Assembly: GCF_027595985.1 (NCBI RefSeq)
Contig: NC_073305.1
Location: 87,724,626-87,788,625, forward strand
DNA from: Sorex araneus
Lineage: Eukaryota > Chordata > Mammalia > Eulipotyphla > Soricidae
DNA: 64,000 nucleotides
Reading direction: 5' to 3'
A model generated the notes under the pieces. That model had not been told where the DNA came from. It saw only the letters and a program-made list of their open reading frames with translations, and made no database searches. A program made the translations under genes and the position numbers. Of the stretch, positions 1 to 10,783 are shown piece after piece (the first letter of the stretch is position 1; each line of letters starts with the position of its first letter).

Positions 1-584
1 GGATGTTTCCATCCCAAGCCCCAATCCCTGTCCCAAAACACAACCAAAAGAATATATTTTGTATTGTCTGTTATGAAGAACTGCTGAACATGCTTACAAA
101 AAAGTTTTCATATAAAGAAACAGTGTGAACATTGTTCTATTTTGGCAGGAGCCATTAAGACATTCTATAGGGTATCACTAACATGTTGTTAAAGTTTGGG
201 TGATGTGAGTTTTGGTGTATATGTCTGAAAATATGTATATATGCGTATTTTCCCCCTATGATTTGTTGCCTACTGTGTGACACCTATCAAATACGGTGTG
301 GCAATTATGGAGAATGGGTAGGGAGAGTCTTATGATGTGTCACGCGACCAAGAAAGCGGCCCAGGAATATGTTCAGTCATATGTGAGACTCGGCCCAGGA
401 GATTGGGGAGTGGCCTGGAGTGTGGCAGTGGTTGGGTTGTGGAGATCAGCTGCCGGGGTGGGGCTGGGTCCCTTGGGCGGGGAGGACCCTGACCTCCCCC
501 CTCTGGAAGGGCGTCCCCTTTTCTTAGTTATCTCCAGCTGAAAACATCGTGGACTCACTCTCAGATACTTCGAGAAGGCCCACA
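1..584. other. CILK1 intron 5, unique sequence
   Basis: No exon, RNA gene or recognisable repeat seen. Composition is ordinary intronic. Confidence 0.5.
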
Positions 585-589
585 ATCAC

Positions 590-715
590 GTAACATTTAT
601 CATAATCAAAATTATATATATTATTAATTTTTTTTCTGGGTGGCAGCAGGAATGGAACCCAGGTGTTCTACATTCAAGACATGTGTTTGCCCCTGAATTA
701 CATCCCCACACATCA
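590..715 (-). repeat. Probable old SINE remnant
   Basis: Contains GGAATGGAACCCAGGTGTT then CAAGACATGTG and TTTGCCCCTGAATTACATCC, resembling the antisense B-box and head of tRNA-derived SINEs, but strongly diverged. Confidence 0.35.
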
Positions 716-727
716 GATTTTATTTTT

Positions 728-860
728 AACCTCTTACTGTGCCTAATTTGATTTATAATTAATATAATCAACATAATATTTATAATTAATATAATTAATT
801 AATAATTAATTTAATCAAAATTAATATAAATCAATTATATAAATAAATCAAACTATCACA
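728..860. repeat. AT-rich low-complexity tract
   Basis: Repeated TTAATATAATTAATTAATAA-type words over about 120 bases. Confidence 0.8.
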
Positions 861-1352
861 TGCACGTATAACTACAAAAGAGCAGTGTGAGTGGAGGCTT
901 CACTCTCCCCAGTTTCAGGGGTGTTTCAGCCGTCCCCAGGGGTGGTAAGGGGGCTCAAACATATATCCTCAGAGATAGCAGAGAATCACCATCATCTCAG
1001 GGGCACAGACCACCCACACCACAGCAGAAACAATTGCAAACGGATGCTGAAGAAACAAGGGGCAAAAAAAGAAAAGAAAAAAGAAACAAGGGGGTGTGAG
1101 CACAGCAGGATACTACTCCAAGGCCTCCAGCACTGCTGTGTGGAACCTTGAAGGTCTCTGAGCATGGCTGGGCTGGGCTGGCCTGGGTAATTCCTGACAC
1201 CAAACAGTACCATATCCTCAGTTCTTGCATGAAACTGCAGGCCTCGTTGGCCAAGAATCACCAGGAGGGGCTTGCAGTCTGCCCAAGCATTGCTTGGCCG
1301 TCATTCCCCTGCAGACCCCAAACAAAAATCAAACAAGATATGTGCCCAGGGA

Positions 1353-1565
1353 TGAGGCCCAGTGATAAAGGGCATGCCTAGCATACGACAGACCCTGAGT
1401 CTGATACAAGACCATTCTCTTTTTTGTTTTCAGGTCACACCCAGGAGTGCTCAAGGCTGACTCCTCACTCTGGTGCTGCCTGGGGAACCATCTGTAGTGC
1501 CAGGGATGGAACCTGGGTCGGCTGAATGCAAGGCAAGCTTTTATCCCTAGAGTGTCTCTCTGGCC
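1353..1565. repeat. Two facing SINE form A fragments
   Basis: A plus-strand head fragment (AGTGATAAAGGGCATGCC) at 1353-1405 faces an antisense copy at 1418-1565 (GGTCACACCCAGGAGTGC ... GAACCTGGGTCGGC). Confidence 0.75.
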
Positions 1566-2239
1566 TTACGGTCATTCTCTTTCAAGAAGAAACGGGAGTT
1601 CTGAAGATGACCTACTCGTATCTGAAATTCTGGTGTATGTTTGCAACACAGGTTTAACTGTTAAGGGCTTGCTGCTTTGCCTAAGGAAGAAGTAAAGAAG
1701 AATATCTGTAGCTCACGTAGTGAAATGCAAAGATAACTCATCTGATGGGAAGCCCACCTCAGCTTCAGCAGAGCTTTGGGAGGCATGCAGGAGACAATCA
1801 GCATGCCAACCCTCCAAGGGCAACCAATGGGGTGCACGCAGGAAGCGATTAGCACGCTAACCCTCTGAGGGCACCCAGACCACCACCAGTCGGTGATCAA
1901 TGCCTCTGAAAGTCCACACCTTCCACTCACATGTGTGGAAAGTTCCCTTGGTTCTCCATCCCACTGGGAGGGCCAAAATGGGTCTGTGCTGCCATGCCAT
2001 TAAGTCCTGACTCTCTGACTCAAATGAAAACTCCTAACTTAGGGTTCTCATCTGTTCCTATCCAGATTAGTGCTGTATTCTCCTCCGGGGTGCCCCTTTT
2101 CTGAACAAGGTAGGCTAACTCTGATCATCTCCAAACAGACATGGCCTTACTTTTATAAAAGTCATGGTCCTCCAATCCTCAATCCCCAGCGGTGGCTCCT
2201 CCGCCATGATGTGTAATGCCCACTTCAAGAAACGGGCAT
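1566..2239. other. Unique intron sequence with a local duplication
   Basis: No gene seen. Holds a two-copy imperfect tandem repeat of about 51 bp at 1779-1879. Confidence 0.5.
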
Positions 2240-2410
2240 TTAAAAGAAAACTGCCTGCCATAGAGACAGGGGGTGGGTTGGGGTGAGGGTGGTGGGAGGG
2301 ATACTGGGGACATTGGTGGTGGGAAATGTGCACCGGTGGAGGCATGGGTGTTTGATCATTGTATTACTGAAGCTTAGTCATGAAAGCTTTGTAAATCACG
2401 GTGATTCAAC
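2240..2410 (+). mobile_element. L1 3' end fragment
   Basis: G-rich 3' UTR (GTGGGAGGGATACTGGGGAC) and terminal TTTGTAAATCACGGTGATTCA, shared with several other L1 tails in the window. A form B SINE interrupts its tail; the A-rich end resumes at 2663. Confidence 0.8.
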
Positions 2411-2662
2411 CACTGTCACTGTCACTGTCATCCCGCTGTTCATTGATTTGCTCGAGTGGGCACCAGTAACGCCTCCATTGTGAGATTTGTTGTTATTGTT
2501 TTTGGCATATCAAATATGCCACGGGTAGCTTGCCAGGCTCTGCCGTGTGGGCAAGATACTCTCAGTAGCTTGCCGGGCTCTTCAAGAGGGGCAGAGGAAT
2601 CGAACCTGGACTGGCCGCATGCAAGGCAAATGCCCTACTCACTGGGCTATCACTCCAGCCCC
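2411..2662 (-). repeat. SINE form B inserted in an L1 tail
   Basis: Full antisense copy from CACTGTCACTGTCACTGTC to TATCACTCCAGCCCC, with tRNA-like head at the right end and short-unit GACAGT-type tail at the left. Confidence 0.92.
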
Positions 2663-3045
2663 AATTAAAAAAAAATAATAATAATTTTAAAAAAAGAAAT
2701 GGGTATCTTCTCCCTGCTCCCTCTTCCAGTGCCACCACGTCAATTCATAGTCAGAAGTGAGCCATGTTCTTGCATTCTAACACCTCTCGTCTATCTTGCA
2801 ATGCGCTTCTTGCTTCAACCACTTCCTCTCCTCAGCCTATGCTTTCCCTCACTAAGTCTTTGTTAAGCCGCTTCCACAGAGCACAGGCACGCTCAGGAAT
2901 GAGAAGAATAAACATCCTGATTCGCCACGTATCTTTCTGCGCATTTTCCCTTTGTATAGATTATACTTCAGGGCCCTAACAAACTAACAGAGGGAAAATG
3001 GCTAGGATGAAAATCAAATATACACAAATTCTTAAACGTGAGTGG

Positions 3046-3220
3046 TGAGGACCCAGAGAGATTGGATAGGAGTCAAGGCATTTGCCATGCACACAGCAGA
3101 CCCTGTTTGAATCCCTGAAACCGCCTAAGGTCCTCCTAGCACTGCCAGGAGTGATTCCTGAGCACAGAACTAGGTGTAAGTCCTTAGCACTGCTAGCTGT
3201 GCCCCCGCACCCCCCCCAAA
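3046..3220 (+). repeat. SINE form A (diverged)
   Basis: Head with AGAGAGATTGG and CAAGGCATTTGCCATGC, body CACTGCCAGGAGTGATTCC. Confidence 0.8.
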
Positions 3221-3448
3221 GAAAAAAACAACCAAAAGCAAACAAACAAATTCACTTGGATATATAGGAAGATCCACTTTCTGTCAAGGAACCATGGACA
3301 CATTTGTCTGCAGTCTCATGGAGAAGGCCCTGGTGCTATTAAACACTGCTGCAACTTTCTCAAAGCCTCCACTGGCCTTGTTTTGATATGTACAAAGATT
3401 GATCTGATTTCTCCAATCCCTGCTGAGATCTTCACAGCTACTCAGTAT

Positions 3449-3664
3449 CACTGTACCACTGTCATCCCATTGTTCATCAATTTACTCGAGCGGGCACCAA
3501 TAACGTCTCCATTCGTCCCAGCCCTGAGATTTTAGCAGCCTTTCCTTACTCGTTTTTCCCAATGATTGGAGGCTCTTTTCAGGGTCAGGGGAATGAGACC
3601 TGTTATTGTTATTGTATTTGGCATATCGAATATGCCACGGGGAGCTTGCCAGGCTCTTCCGTAT
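3449..3664 (-). repeat. SINE long form C
   Basis: Antisense form B ends flank an extra block of about 75-80 bp (TCGTCCCAGCCCTGAGATTT ... GGGTCAGGGGAATGAGACC). It is one of three long-form copies in the window. Confidence 0.8.
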
Positions 3665-3765
3665 GGTCCCCCAGCACTTCCAGGAGTAATTCCTGAGTGC
3701 AGAACCAGGAGTAACCCCTGTGCATCACTGGGTGTGACTCAAAAAGCAAAACAAAACAAAACAGC
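3665..3765 (+). repeat. SINE form A 3' fragment
   Basis: GGTCCCCCAGCACTTCCAGG to GGTGTGACTCAAAAAGC, joined directly to the form C copy, so the two were fused by insertion or recombination. Confidence 0.75.
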
Positions 3766-4046
3766 TATTCAGTGCATAAAATTTAAAAATAAAAGAAGGG
3801 GGGCAATAGTGCTGAAACTGGTAGCTTCAAACATCCTGGTTTGAAGGAAGCTCTGATAAATGGTCTAGAGAACATTGAGGGATGGAGGAGATTTGATGTT
3901 GGGGAGGAGATAGGTGAGAATGGCCTGGTGGAGTTCGGATGATCATGCAGTGCTGAGGACGGAGTCCAGGTTTTCCTCACACAAAGCATGCACTCTAGCC
4001 CTTGAGTTATGAGTTATCTCCCTGGCTCCCTGGCTTGAGATTAATC

Positions 4047-4216
4047 TTTTTTTCTTTTTTGGAGTCACACCCAGCGATGCACAGGGGTTACTCCTGGTTT
4101 TACACTTAGGAATTACTCCTGGCGATGCTCAGGGGACCATATGGGATGCTGGGAATGGAACCTGGGTCAGCCGCATGCAAGGCAAATGCCCTATCCGCTA
4201 TACTATCACTTCAGCC
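4047..4216 (-). repeat. SINE form A
   Basis: Near full-length antisense copy from GGAGTCACACCCAGCGATGC to CTATCACTTCAGCC. Confidence 0.92.
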
Positions 4217-4587
4217 TTGAGATTAATCTTTAACATCTGGTTATTTGGATGATTATTTGCATGTTTTGGACCATATGTGATCAATAGGACTGGCATTTGA
4301 ATAAGACAAGATAAACATGTCCAAAATACAAAGGACTAGTGAAAAAATTGTATTTGTCAATGAGTCACTGTGTCAGTGGCATAACAACTCAATTATACTG
4401 CCACATTGTCATCTGTGTGCGTGTGAGTCTATGCCTTTATAGCTGGGAAGTCTTTGTGAGTGGTTCTGTAAAGTAGCTAGTTTTTTCTCATTACTGAATA
4501 ACAGCAACTCTCTATCCACAAGGCTCTCATGAGTAGTTTTATTTCATTTTTGTTTTAGCAAAACATTCCTCTTTCCCTATGACAGGC

Positions 4588-4745
4588 AATACAGCATGGT
4601 GGTTCAGTGAACAGACCATCGGGTTGCCTGGTTGCAAATTCCTACCAAATTTGCTCACTGACTGACATATCACTCTTCTCTGTGTCTCACCTTTCTCATC
4701 ATCAAGTGCAGATATAACAGCAATCTACCTTGTGGAGTTGTTTTA
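4588..4745 (+). repeat. MIR SINE
   Basis: Ancient mammalian MIR: CAATACAGCATGGTGGTTCA head, then the CTGTGTCTCACCTTTCTCATC core and CCTTGTGGAGTTGTTTTAAT. Older than the lineage-specific SINEs. Confidence 0.75.
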
Positions 4746-4788
4746 ATAGAATTCAATGTGCCAATTTTAATAGAATTCAATGTGCCAA
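4741..4788. repeat. 24-bp tandem duplication
   Basis: Two exact consecutive copies of a unit starting TTTTAATAGAATTCAATG, at the end of the MIR. Confidence 0.9.
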
Positions 4789-4804
4789 TATTTTAACACT
4801 TTTC

Positions 4805-4992
4805 AGGGCAGGGCAGGAGAGATTATTATGGCAGGCAGGGTGTTTGCCTCGCATGCAATAAACCCAGGTTTGATCCCCGGCACTGTAGGTGATCTTCTGA
4901 GTCCCACCAGGAGTGATCCCCCAGTTCAGGGCCTGGAGTAAGCCCTGAGCACTACAGAGTGTGGCCCCCAAATGGAAACAAACCAAAAAAAA
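4805..4992 (+). repeat. SINE form A (diverged)
   Basis: GCAGGGTGTTTGCCTCGCA head; CACCAGGAGTGATCCCCCAG body; A-rich tail. Confidence 0.85.
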
Positions 4993-5157
4993 AGCCCCCA
5001 AACCAACTTTTCAAGGCAGTATTTGGCACCACAGCACCTTGCAAGAGCATCTCATCATTAGTAGGTATGAACCCTCTCATCTTACTCTCCCTGGAGGGAA
5101 GGTAGATATGGCTTCACTTTTTGCTGCTGGAAATTAGGCTCTAATCATGGGAGTCAG

Positions 5158-5325
5158 GCTCAGAGAGATTGTACAAATGGTAAGGCACTTGTCTTGCATA
5201 TGGCCAACCTTGATCTGATCTCTGGCTCCACCTATGGTCCTCCAACCACTGCCTGAGCATAGAGCTACAATAATCTCTAAGCACTGCCAAATCTGGCTCC
5301 TAATCCCAAAAACAAATTAAAAAAA
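5158..5325 (+). repeat. SINE form A (old)
   Basis: AGAGAGATTGTACAAATGG head and AAGGCACTTGTCTTGC; body about a quarter diverged from the young copies. Confidence 0.7.
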
Positions 5326-5339
5326 TGCATGGAATTAAC

Positions 5340-5570
5340 ACAAATGCCCATCACATCACCAGGTGACTGGATGAAGAAGCTATGATACATATGCTCAACA
5401 GGCTGCTACTCTGTCATTAAAAAAATAAAAGACGAAATTGTGCCTGTAGGGATAAAATAGATAAATTTAGAGGTGATCGAGTTGAGTGATCTAATTGAGG
5501 AAGTGGAAGATAATTACCAGAGGATGTCAGTCCTATGTGGAATATGAATCACTAAAGCAAACGGGCAGCA
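5340..5570 (+). mobile_element. L1 3' region fragment (old)
   Basis: Remnant of an L1 ORF2 end and 3' UTR: ATGCCCATCACATCACCAGG, GGATGAAGAAGCTATGATAC, then AGTGGAAGATAATTACCAGA. Frame destroyed. Confidence 0.5.
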
Positions 5571-5654
5571 AACAAACAAATTCCCAATCTCTTGAAAACA
5601 GTAGTGGTTCCCAAGGGAAGGAGGTTGAAGGAGGACATAGAAGGGTATTTTCCT

Positions 5655-5832
5655 GGGGCTGGAGCGATAGCACAGCAGGTAGGGTGTTTGCCTTGCATGC
5701 GGCCAACCTGGGTTCGATTCCCAGCATCCCTATGGTCCCCTGAGCATGGCTAGGAGTAATTCCTGAGTGCAAAGCCAGGAGTAACCCCTGTGCATCACCA
5801 GGTGTGATCCAAAAACCAAAAAAAAAAAAAAG
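5655..5832 (+). repeat. SINE form A (young)
   Basis: Nearly consensus: GGGGCTGGAGCGATAGCACA head, GGTTCGATTCCCAGCATCCC B-box, GGTGTGATCC and A-tail. Confidence 0.95.
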
Positions 5833-7538
5833 AAGGATATTACCCTGTAGTGGGCATGACAAGTTTTATATATAGGCAGAGGTAAAAATAACGCTGATCC
5901 CCTAAACTCCCATCCTGTAAATATTAGAATAAATTGGAAATAAACGAAAAAAGAAAAATAAAAGCCCATGAGGCATCATGCAAGGAGGTGGCACTCAGCT
6001 CCGATGTGAGTCCTGGCTGGGTTCAGATTCTGTGGACACGCACGGTGCAGTTGATAACAAGGAGGCCACTTCTTCCACTGACTTCTGAGGTCCAGTGAAA
6101 ACCTTCCTACCTGCGCCATTCATAGATCAGGCCACAGCTAAGGGCTGTTAGGATAAGAGTCCTCCTGTTTCAGACAGGCTTTCAGAAGACAGGAACACAC
6201 CTTTAACTTAATTTCAGGGTACCATGTGCCAGCTGGATAACAGGAAAGTTTTCTCTTTCATGCTGACAGAAAATGTGCCCTGCTTACTCTCCATTAACAA
6301 CCTCTGGGCCAGGAAAACATCAAAGCACAAAGAAGGCTTTCTTCTCTCTGCCCAGTCTGCTCCCAGTGAGCTGATGCATGCGAGAACTACCGAAGCACAC
6401 TTCCCTATGTGGAATGGGGCCGGCTGACTTTCCTACTTGGGAAGCTGAACCGACACAGCCAAGCAAACCTTGAGCTATGGCGCTCTCAGTCGAGAGTCTC
6501 ACAAAGACAGTGAACGACTCGGGGCCAGTCCTGCACAACTGATTCAATGGCTGAGGCCGAGAGAGAGCCACAGAGAAGGGAACCTTCTCAGCACACTGTC
6601 CTCCAGGCCGCCCAGTGCATCCAGGATTAGCCGCGGAGATAGGTATGAGCTGGGTATTTGCAAGGGCAGGTCAAGGATGAACCTTGCTCCGTAGTAATTA
6701 ATTCCTGCAAAGTACATATGCTTTGGCATTGCTCAATCAGTACCAAGGAGCGTCGTGTTTCCATTCCCTGTGGGAGGAGAGCTCTCAGTGACATGAACTA
6801 CGGCCATAGCAACTACCTGCAGTGCTGTTCTCCCTCTCAAAGGAATCCAGTCCCCGGGGGCTGGAATGCACCTTCTCATAGTGAGAAACTGCTAACAGGC
6901 AGGGCCCGAGACTCACAGCTGAATCTGTGGAGTGATGGAGATGATTATTTTTTCCATGACTGGAAAAGGGACTAACAGAGATTTACATGTACACTTAAGC
7001 AAAGGCCGGACAGTACCATCTGAAAAATCATTCAAAAACAAAAAAAAAAGCATCTAGTAATCACCCAAAAAGCATCTAGCAATAAAAATGAGACTTTTTT
7101 GTTAAACTTGCAAAAAATAAACACCCATGTCACCTACAATTATTATCACTACCTTCTTCACCTCTTATATTCTTGTTCCTTTGAGCACAGACAGGCTCTG
7201 TTTTTGTTTAATTTTTTTCTTCTGATGAAGCATGACAAATGGGCACAGATATCTGAGCTAATCTCTGCTCTGCTTTTATTAGAGTGGGCTTCCTGACAGG
7301 TGTTTTACCCTCAATTTCCTCTTCTTTGGAAGGACTGGATGCCCATCTATTCTTTCTATTTGAGACATCGGCAACGAAATAAACAAGGGAATAGATCAAA
7401 TCTTATAAAGCTCAAACGAGATCTGAGTTCTGACAGTTGGAGGGAAATGTCAATGAAAATCTCTAGAAATAGCAGAAATGCCAGGGTTCTCAGACAAAGG
7501 GAGTCTGCTTTCCATATACGGAGCATCTCCTTGAGTTG
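5833..7538. other. Repeat-poor intron stretch
   Basis: About 1.7 kb of CILK1 intron 5 with no SINE or L1 recognised and no kinase residues in any frame. Could include conserved non-coding DNA; not testable from one sequence. Confidence 0.45.
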
Positions 7539-7624
7539 GTTCAATGCACAACATAAGTGTGAAGGGTCTGGAGGGGCCCTTGTTCAATGCACAACTTAAG
7601 TGTGAAGGGTCTGGAGGGGCCGAT
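7539..7624. repeat. 43-bp tandem duplication
   Basis: Two copies with period 43 beginning GTTCAATGCACAACATAAGT and GTTCAATGCACAACTTAAGT, essentially one difference; recent. Confidence 0.92.
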
Positions 7625-7841
7625 GTCCAAAGAGCTGTCTGAACACAAGAGCATATGGATACTAAATTCCTGGACACAAGTATATATTGTGTGTGCTCTT
7701 GCATGGATATTTGTGAGTATGACTGTGGGAGTGTATGTGGGGGATTTATGTGTAAGTCCATGTGGATATGTATAATTGTAGATAATATTCAAAAGTATGT
7801 ATGCATTGGTATGTTAGGTATATTAGTGCCAACTAGGAGGT

Positions 7842-7845
<4 letters not shown>

Positions 7846-7875
<30 letters not shown>
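7846..7875 (+). repeat. (GT)n microsatellite
   Basis: About 14 GT dinucleotides. Confidence 0.95.
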
Positions 7876-7876
<1 letters not shown>

Positions 7877-7879
7877 CAG

Positions 7880-8900
7880 GACTTAACATCAACCTATATA
7901 AAAGGCTACAAAAATCTTCTCTTGTAACAATTGTCTGAGTCTCATGAAAATCAACAGAAAATGAAAAAGGGATAAAGCAAAAGAATAACCCAAATAGCCC
8001 AAATAACTGCAACACTGGGTCTGATTTCCCTATTTGCCAACATTCCGGGTTGGCCTTTCTCTTCTGGGGGCCCTTTGATTTTTCATTGTTTCTTTTTCCT
8101 GAGCTTTTAAATCTAGTAGTGACTTTAAGAAGCTTTTCGTTGTATTTGTCCTGAAGATACCTTATCAGAAGCTTTCTGTGCTTTGCAACCTCATTCCATT
8201 CCTTGTGTGTTCTTGAGAATAAAATTCAACATTTCAGTTCTATCCACGTCAGCTGAATCAGAGAGACCTTTTACTAGTACCTCTACAAGAATTGGTTTAC
8301 AGTCTTGCCTATGTATTGCTGATTAATCAGCATGTGCCTGAGGCTGGCAAGGATTTGCACAGTCATTATTTGCCTACTTCATTTCACTCGTGACTAATGA
8401 AGGCACTACAAATGGTGGAATAGTCCTAGGCTAGGAATGACCCCAGATGTACCATACCCTCAACAGTGGCACAATAGCTGCTTACTCATTTTGGAGCTGA
8501 ACAAACAGTATTATCAAACAGTACTCGGTAATGAAACCCACTAACTATTGCAATATTTTGCAATGGCAAACATCTCCTTAGACAAGGGAGTGAACATATT
8601 TCTGCCTGTGCAAGGTCAACTATTCTGCTGCTTCAAAGGCCTGCTCGGGGGACTTCTGGCTCTCTGCTGCCGGATGCATTCATCCTGCTGCCCTGAGCTC
8701 ATGAGAAGGCTTCGGTCCAACCCTAGCTGGGACGATATCTAGTTAGTAATCAAGACTAGCAATGCCTCAGATACTTGGTAAAAAATAGAATCTCCCATCA
8801 TTGCTCTGCAACATCTTTAAAAAGCTCAGATAAGGAGAACAAATTGATGAAGGATTTTCTTTTCTTTTCCTTTCTTTTTCCAATGTAAGTTTTCTTGTTT
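7880..8900. other. Unique intron sequence
   Basis: About 1 kb with no recognised repeat or exon. Confidence 0.45.
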
Positions 8901-8904
8901 GGGA

Positions 8905-9096
8905 TTAAAAAAAGTATTTAGTTTTTAATTGAATCACAATGAGATACACAGTTACAAAGCTGTTCATGGTTGGGTTTCAATCATATAAAGTTCCAATACC
9001 TGTCCCTTCACCAGTGTACATTTCCCACCATCAATGTCCTCAGTTTCCCTCCTGCCCCACCCCATCCCTGCCTCTATGGCAGACACAGGCTCTTCT

Positions 9097-9137
<41 letters not shown>

Positions 9138-9205
9138 TTCTCTGTCTCTCTCTCTGTCTCTCTCATGGTTAGTTTGCAATACAGATACTAAATAGTTATC
9201 AGATA
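8905..9205 (-). mobile_element. L1 3' UTR, antisense, with (CT)n
   Basis: Antisense L1 3' end: GAATCACAATGAGATACACA start, then CACCAGTGTACATTTCCCAC, then a (TC)n run at about 9097-9164 and the GTTTGCAATACAGATAC 5' boundary. The TC run occupies the place of a short GAGAGAGA in the L1 at 9.3-10.5 kb. Confidence 0.8.
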
Positions 9206-9280
9206 TATTCCTTTACCTACCTACTTTCAATATTCAGTTTCTGTCCAAACTGATCATTTCCAGCTATTATTGTCTTACTG

Positions 9281-9298
9281 GGCTAAAGTGATAGCACA
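9281..9298 (+). repeat. SINE form B, 5' piece split by L1
   Basis: GGCTAAAGTGATAGCACA, the head of a form B SINE whose remainder resumes at 10536 beyond the inserted L1. Confidence 0.85.
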
Positions 9299-10535
9299 AC
9301 CGCAAGAGATACAGTGACCAGAATCCAAAGACTATCCACAGAATGGGAAAGGATATTTACACAATACCCATCAGATAAGGGGTTGATATCAATGGTATAT
9401 AAAGCACTGGTTGAACTCTACAAGAAGAAAACATCCAACCCCATCAAAAAATGGGGCGAAGAAATGAACAGAAACTTTACCAAGGAAGAAATACGAATGG
9501 CCAAAAGGCACATGAAAAAGTGCTCTGCATCACTAATCATCAGAGAGATGCAGATCAAAACAACTTTGAGATACCACCTCACACCACAGAGACTAGCACA
9601 CATCCAAAAGAACAAAAGCAACCGCTGTTGGAGAGGATGTGGGGAGAAAGGGACCCTTCTTCACTGCTGGTGGGAATGCCGACTGGTTCAGCCCTTCTGG
9701 AAAACAATTTGGACGACTCTCAAAAAATTAGATATTGAATTCCCATTTGACCCAGCAATACCACTGCTGGGAATATATCCCAGAGAGGCAAAAAAGTACA
9801 ATCGAAACAACATCTGCACATGTATGTTCATCGCAGCACTGTTTACAATAGCCAGAATCTGGAAAAAACCCGAATGCCCCAGAACGGATGACTGGTTGAG
9901 GAAACTTTGGTACATCTATACAATGGAATACTATGCAGCTGTTAGAAAAAAGGAGGTCAAGAATTTTGTAGTCAAGTGGATGGGCATGAAAAGTTTCATG
10001 CTGAGTGAAATGAGTCAGAAAGAGAGAGACAGACATAGAAAGATTGCACTCATCTATGGTATATAGAATAACAGAGTGGGAGACTAACACCCAAGAACTG
10101 TAGAAATAAGTACCAGGAGGTTGACTCCATGGCTTCGAGGCTGGCCTCACGTTCCGGGGAAAGGTCAACTCAGAGAAGCGATCACCAACTACATTGTAGT
10201 CGAAGGCCATGTGGGGGAAGGGAGTTGCGGGCTGAATGAGGGCTAGAGACTGAGCACAGCGGCCACTCAACACCTTTATTGCAAACCACAACAGCTAATT
10301 AGAGAGAGAAAACAGAAGGGAATGCCTTGCCACAGTGGCAGGGTGGGGTGGGGGGGAGATGGGATTGGGGAGGGTGGGAGGGACACTGGGTTTACGGGTG
10401 ATGGAGAATGGGCACTGGTGAAGGGATGGGTTCCAAACTTTGTATGAGGGAAGTATAAGCACAAAAGTGTATAAATCTGTAACTGTACCCTCACGGTGAT
10501 TCTCTAATTAAAAATAAATAAATTTAAAAAAAAAA
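9299..10535 (+). mobile_element. 5'-truncated L1 with intact ORF2 C-terminus
   Basis: A LINE-1 insertion. Its open frame (9314-10066, 250 codons, no frameshift) is the C-terminal end of ORF2p: it has [18 protein letters not shown], the cysteine-containing [18 protein letters not shown] segment, [12 protein letters not shown] and YTMEYYAAV. The endonuclease and reverse-transcriptase catalytic parts are absent, so it cannot move on its own. After the TAG comes a 3' UTR with a G-rich tract, CCTCACGGTGATTCTCTAAT and an A-rich tail. It is flanked by a 15-bp target-site duplication, TAAAGTGATAGCACA, at 9284-9298 and 10536-10550, lying in the head of a SINE. The intact frame suggests a fairly recent insertion. 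Confidence 0.93.
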
Positions 10536-10771
10536 TAAAGTGATAGCACAGTGGGTAGGGCGTTTGCCTTACACGCCGCCAACCCAGGTTCAATTCCTCT
10601 GCCCCTCTTGGAAAGCCTGGCAAGCTACTGAGAGTATCTCACCCACACAGCAGAGCCTGGCAAGCTACCCGTGGCGTATGCCAAAAACATAATAAGTCTC
10701 ACAATGGAGATGTTACTGGTGCCCACTCGAGCAAATCGATGAGCAACGGGGTGACAGTGACAGTGACAGTG
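10536..10771 (+). repeat. SINE form B, main piece after L1
   Basis: Continues from 9298: AGTGGGTAGGGCGTTTGCC to GACAGTGACAGTGACAGT. The SINE's own 12-bp target duplication ATTGTCTTACTG lies at 9269-9280 and 10772-10783. Confidence 0.93.
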
Positions 10772-10783
10772 ATTGTCTTACTG

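Noticed and set aside
9728-10291. 187-codon open frame opposite the L1
   Set aside because: It is the reverse strand of the L1 ORF2 end and 3' UTR.
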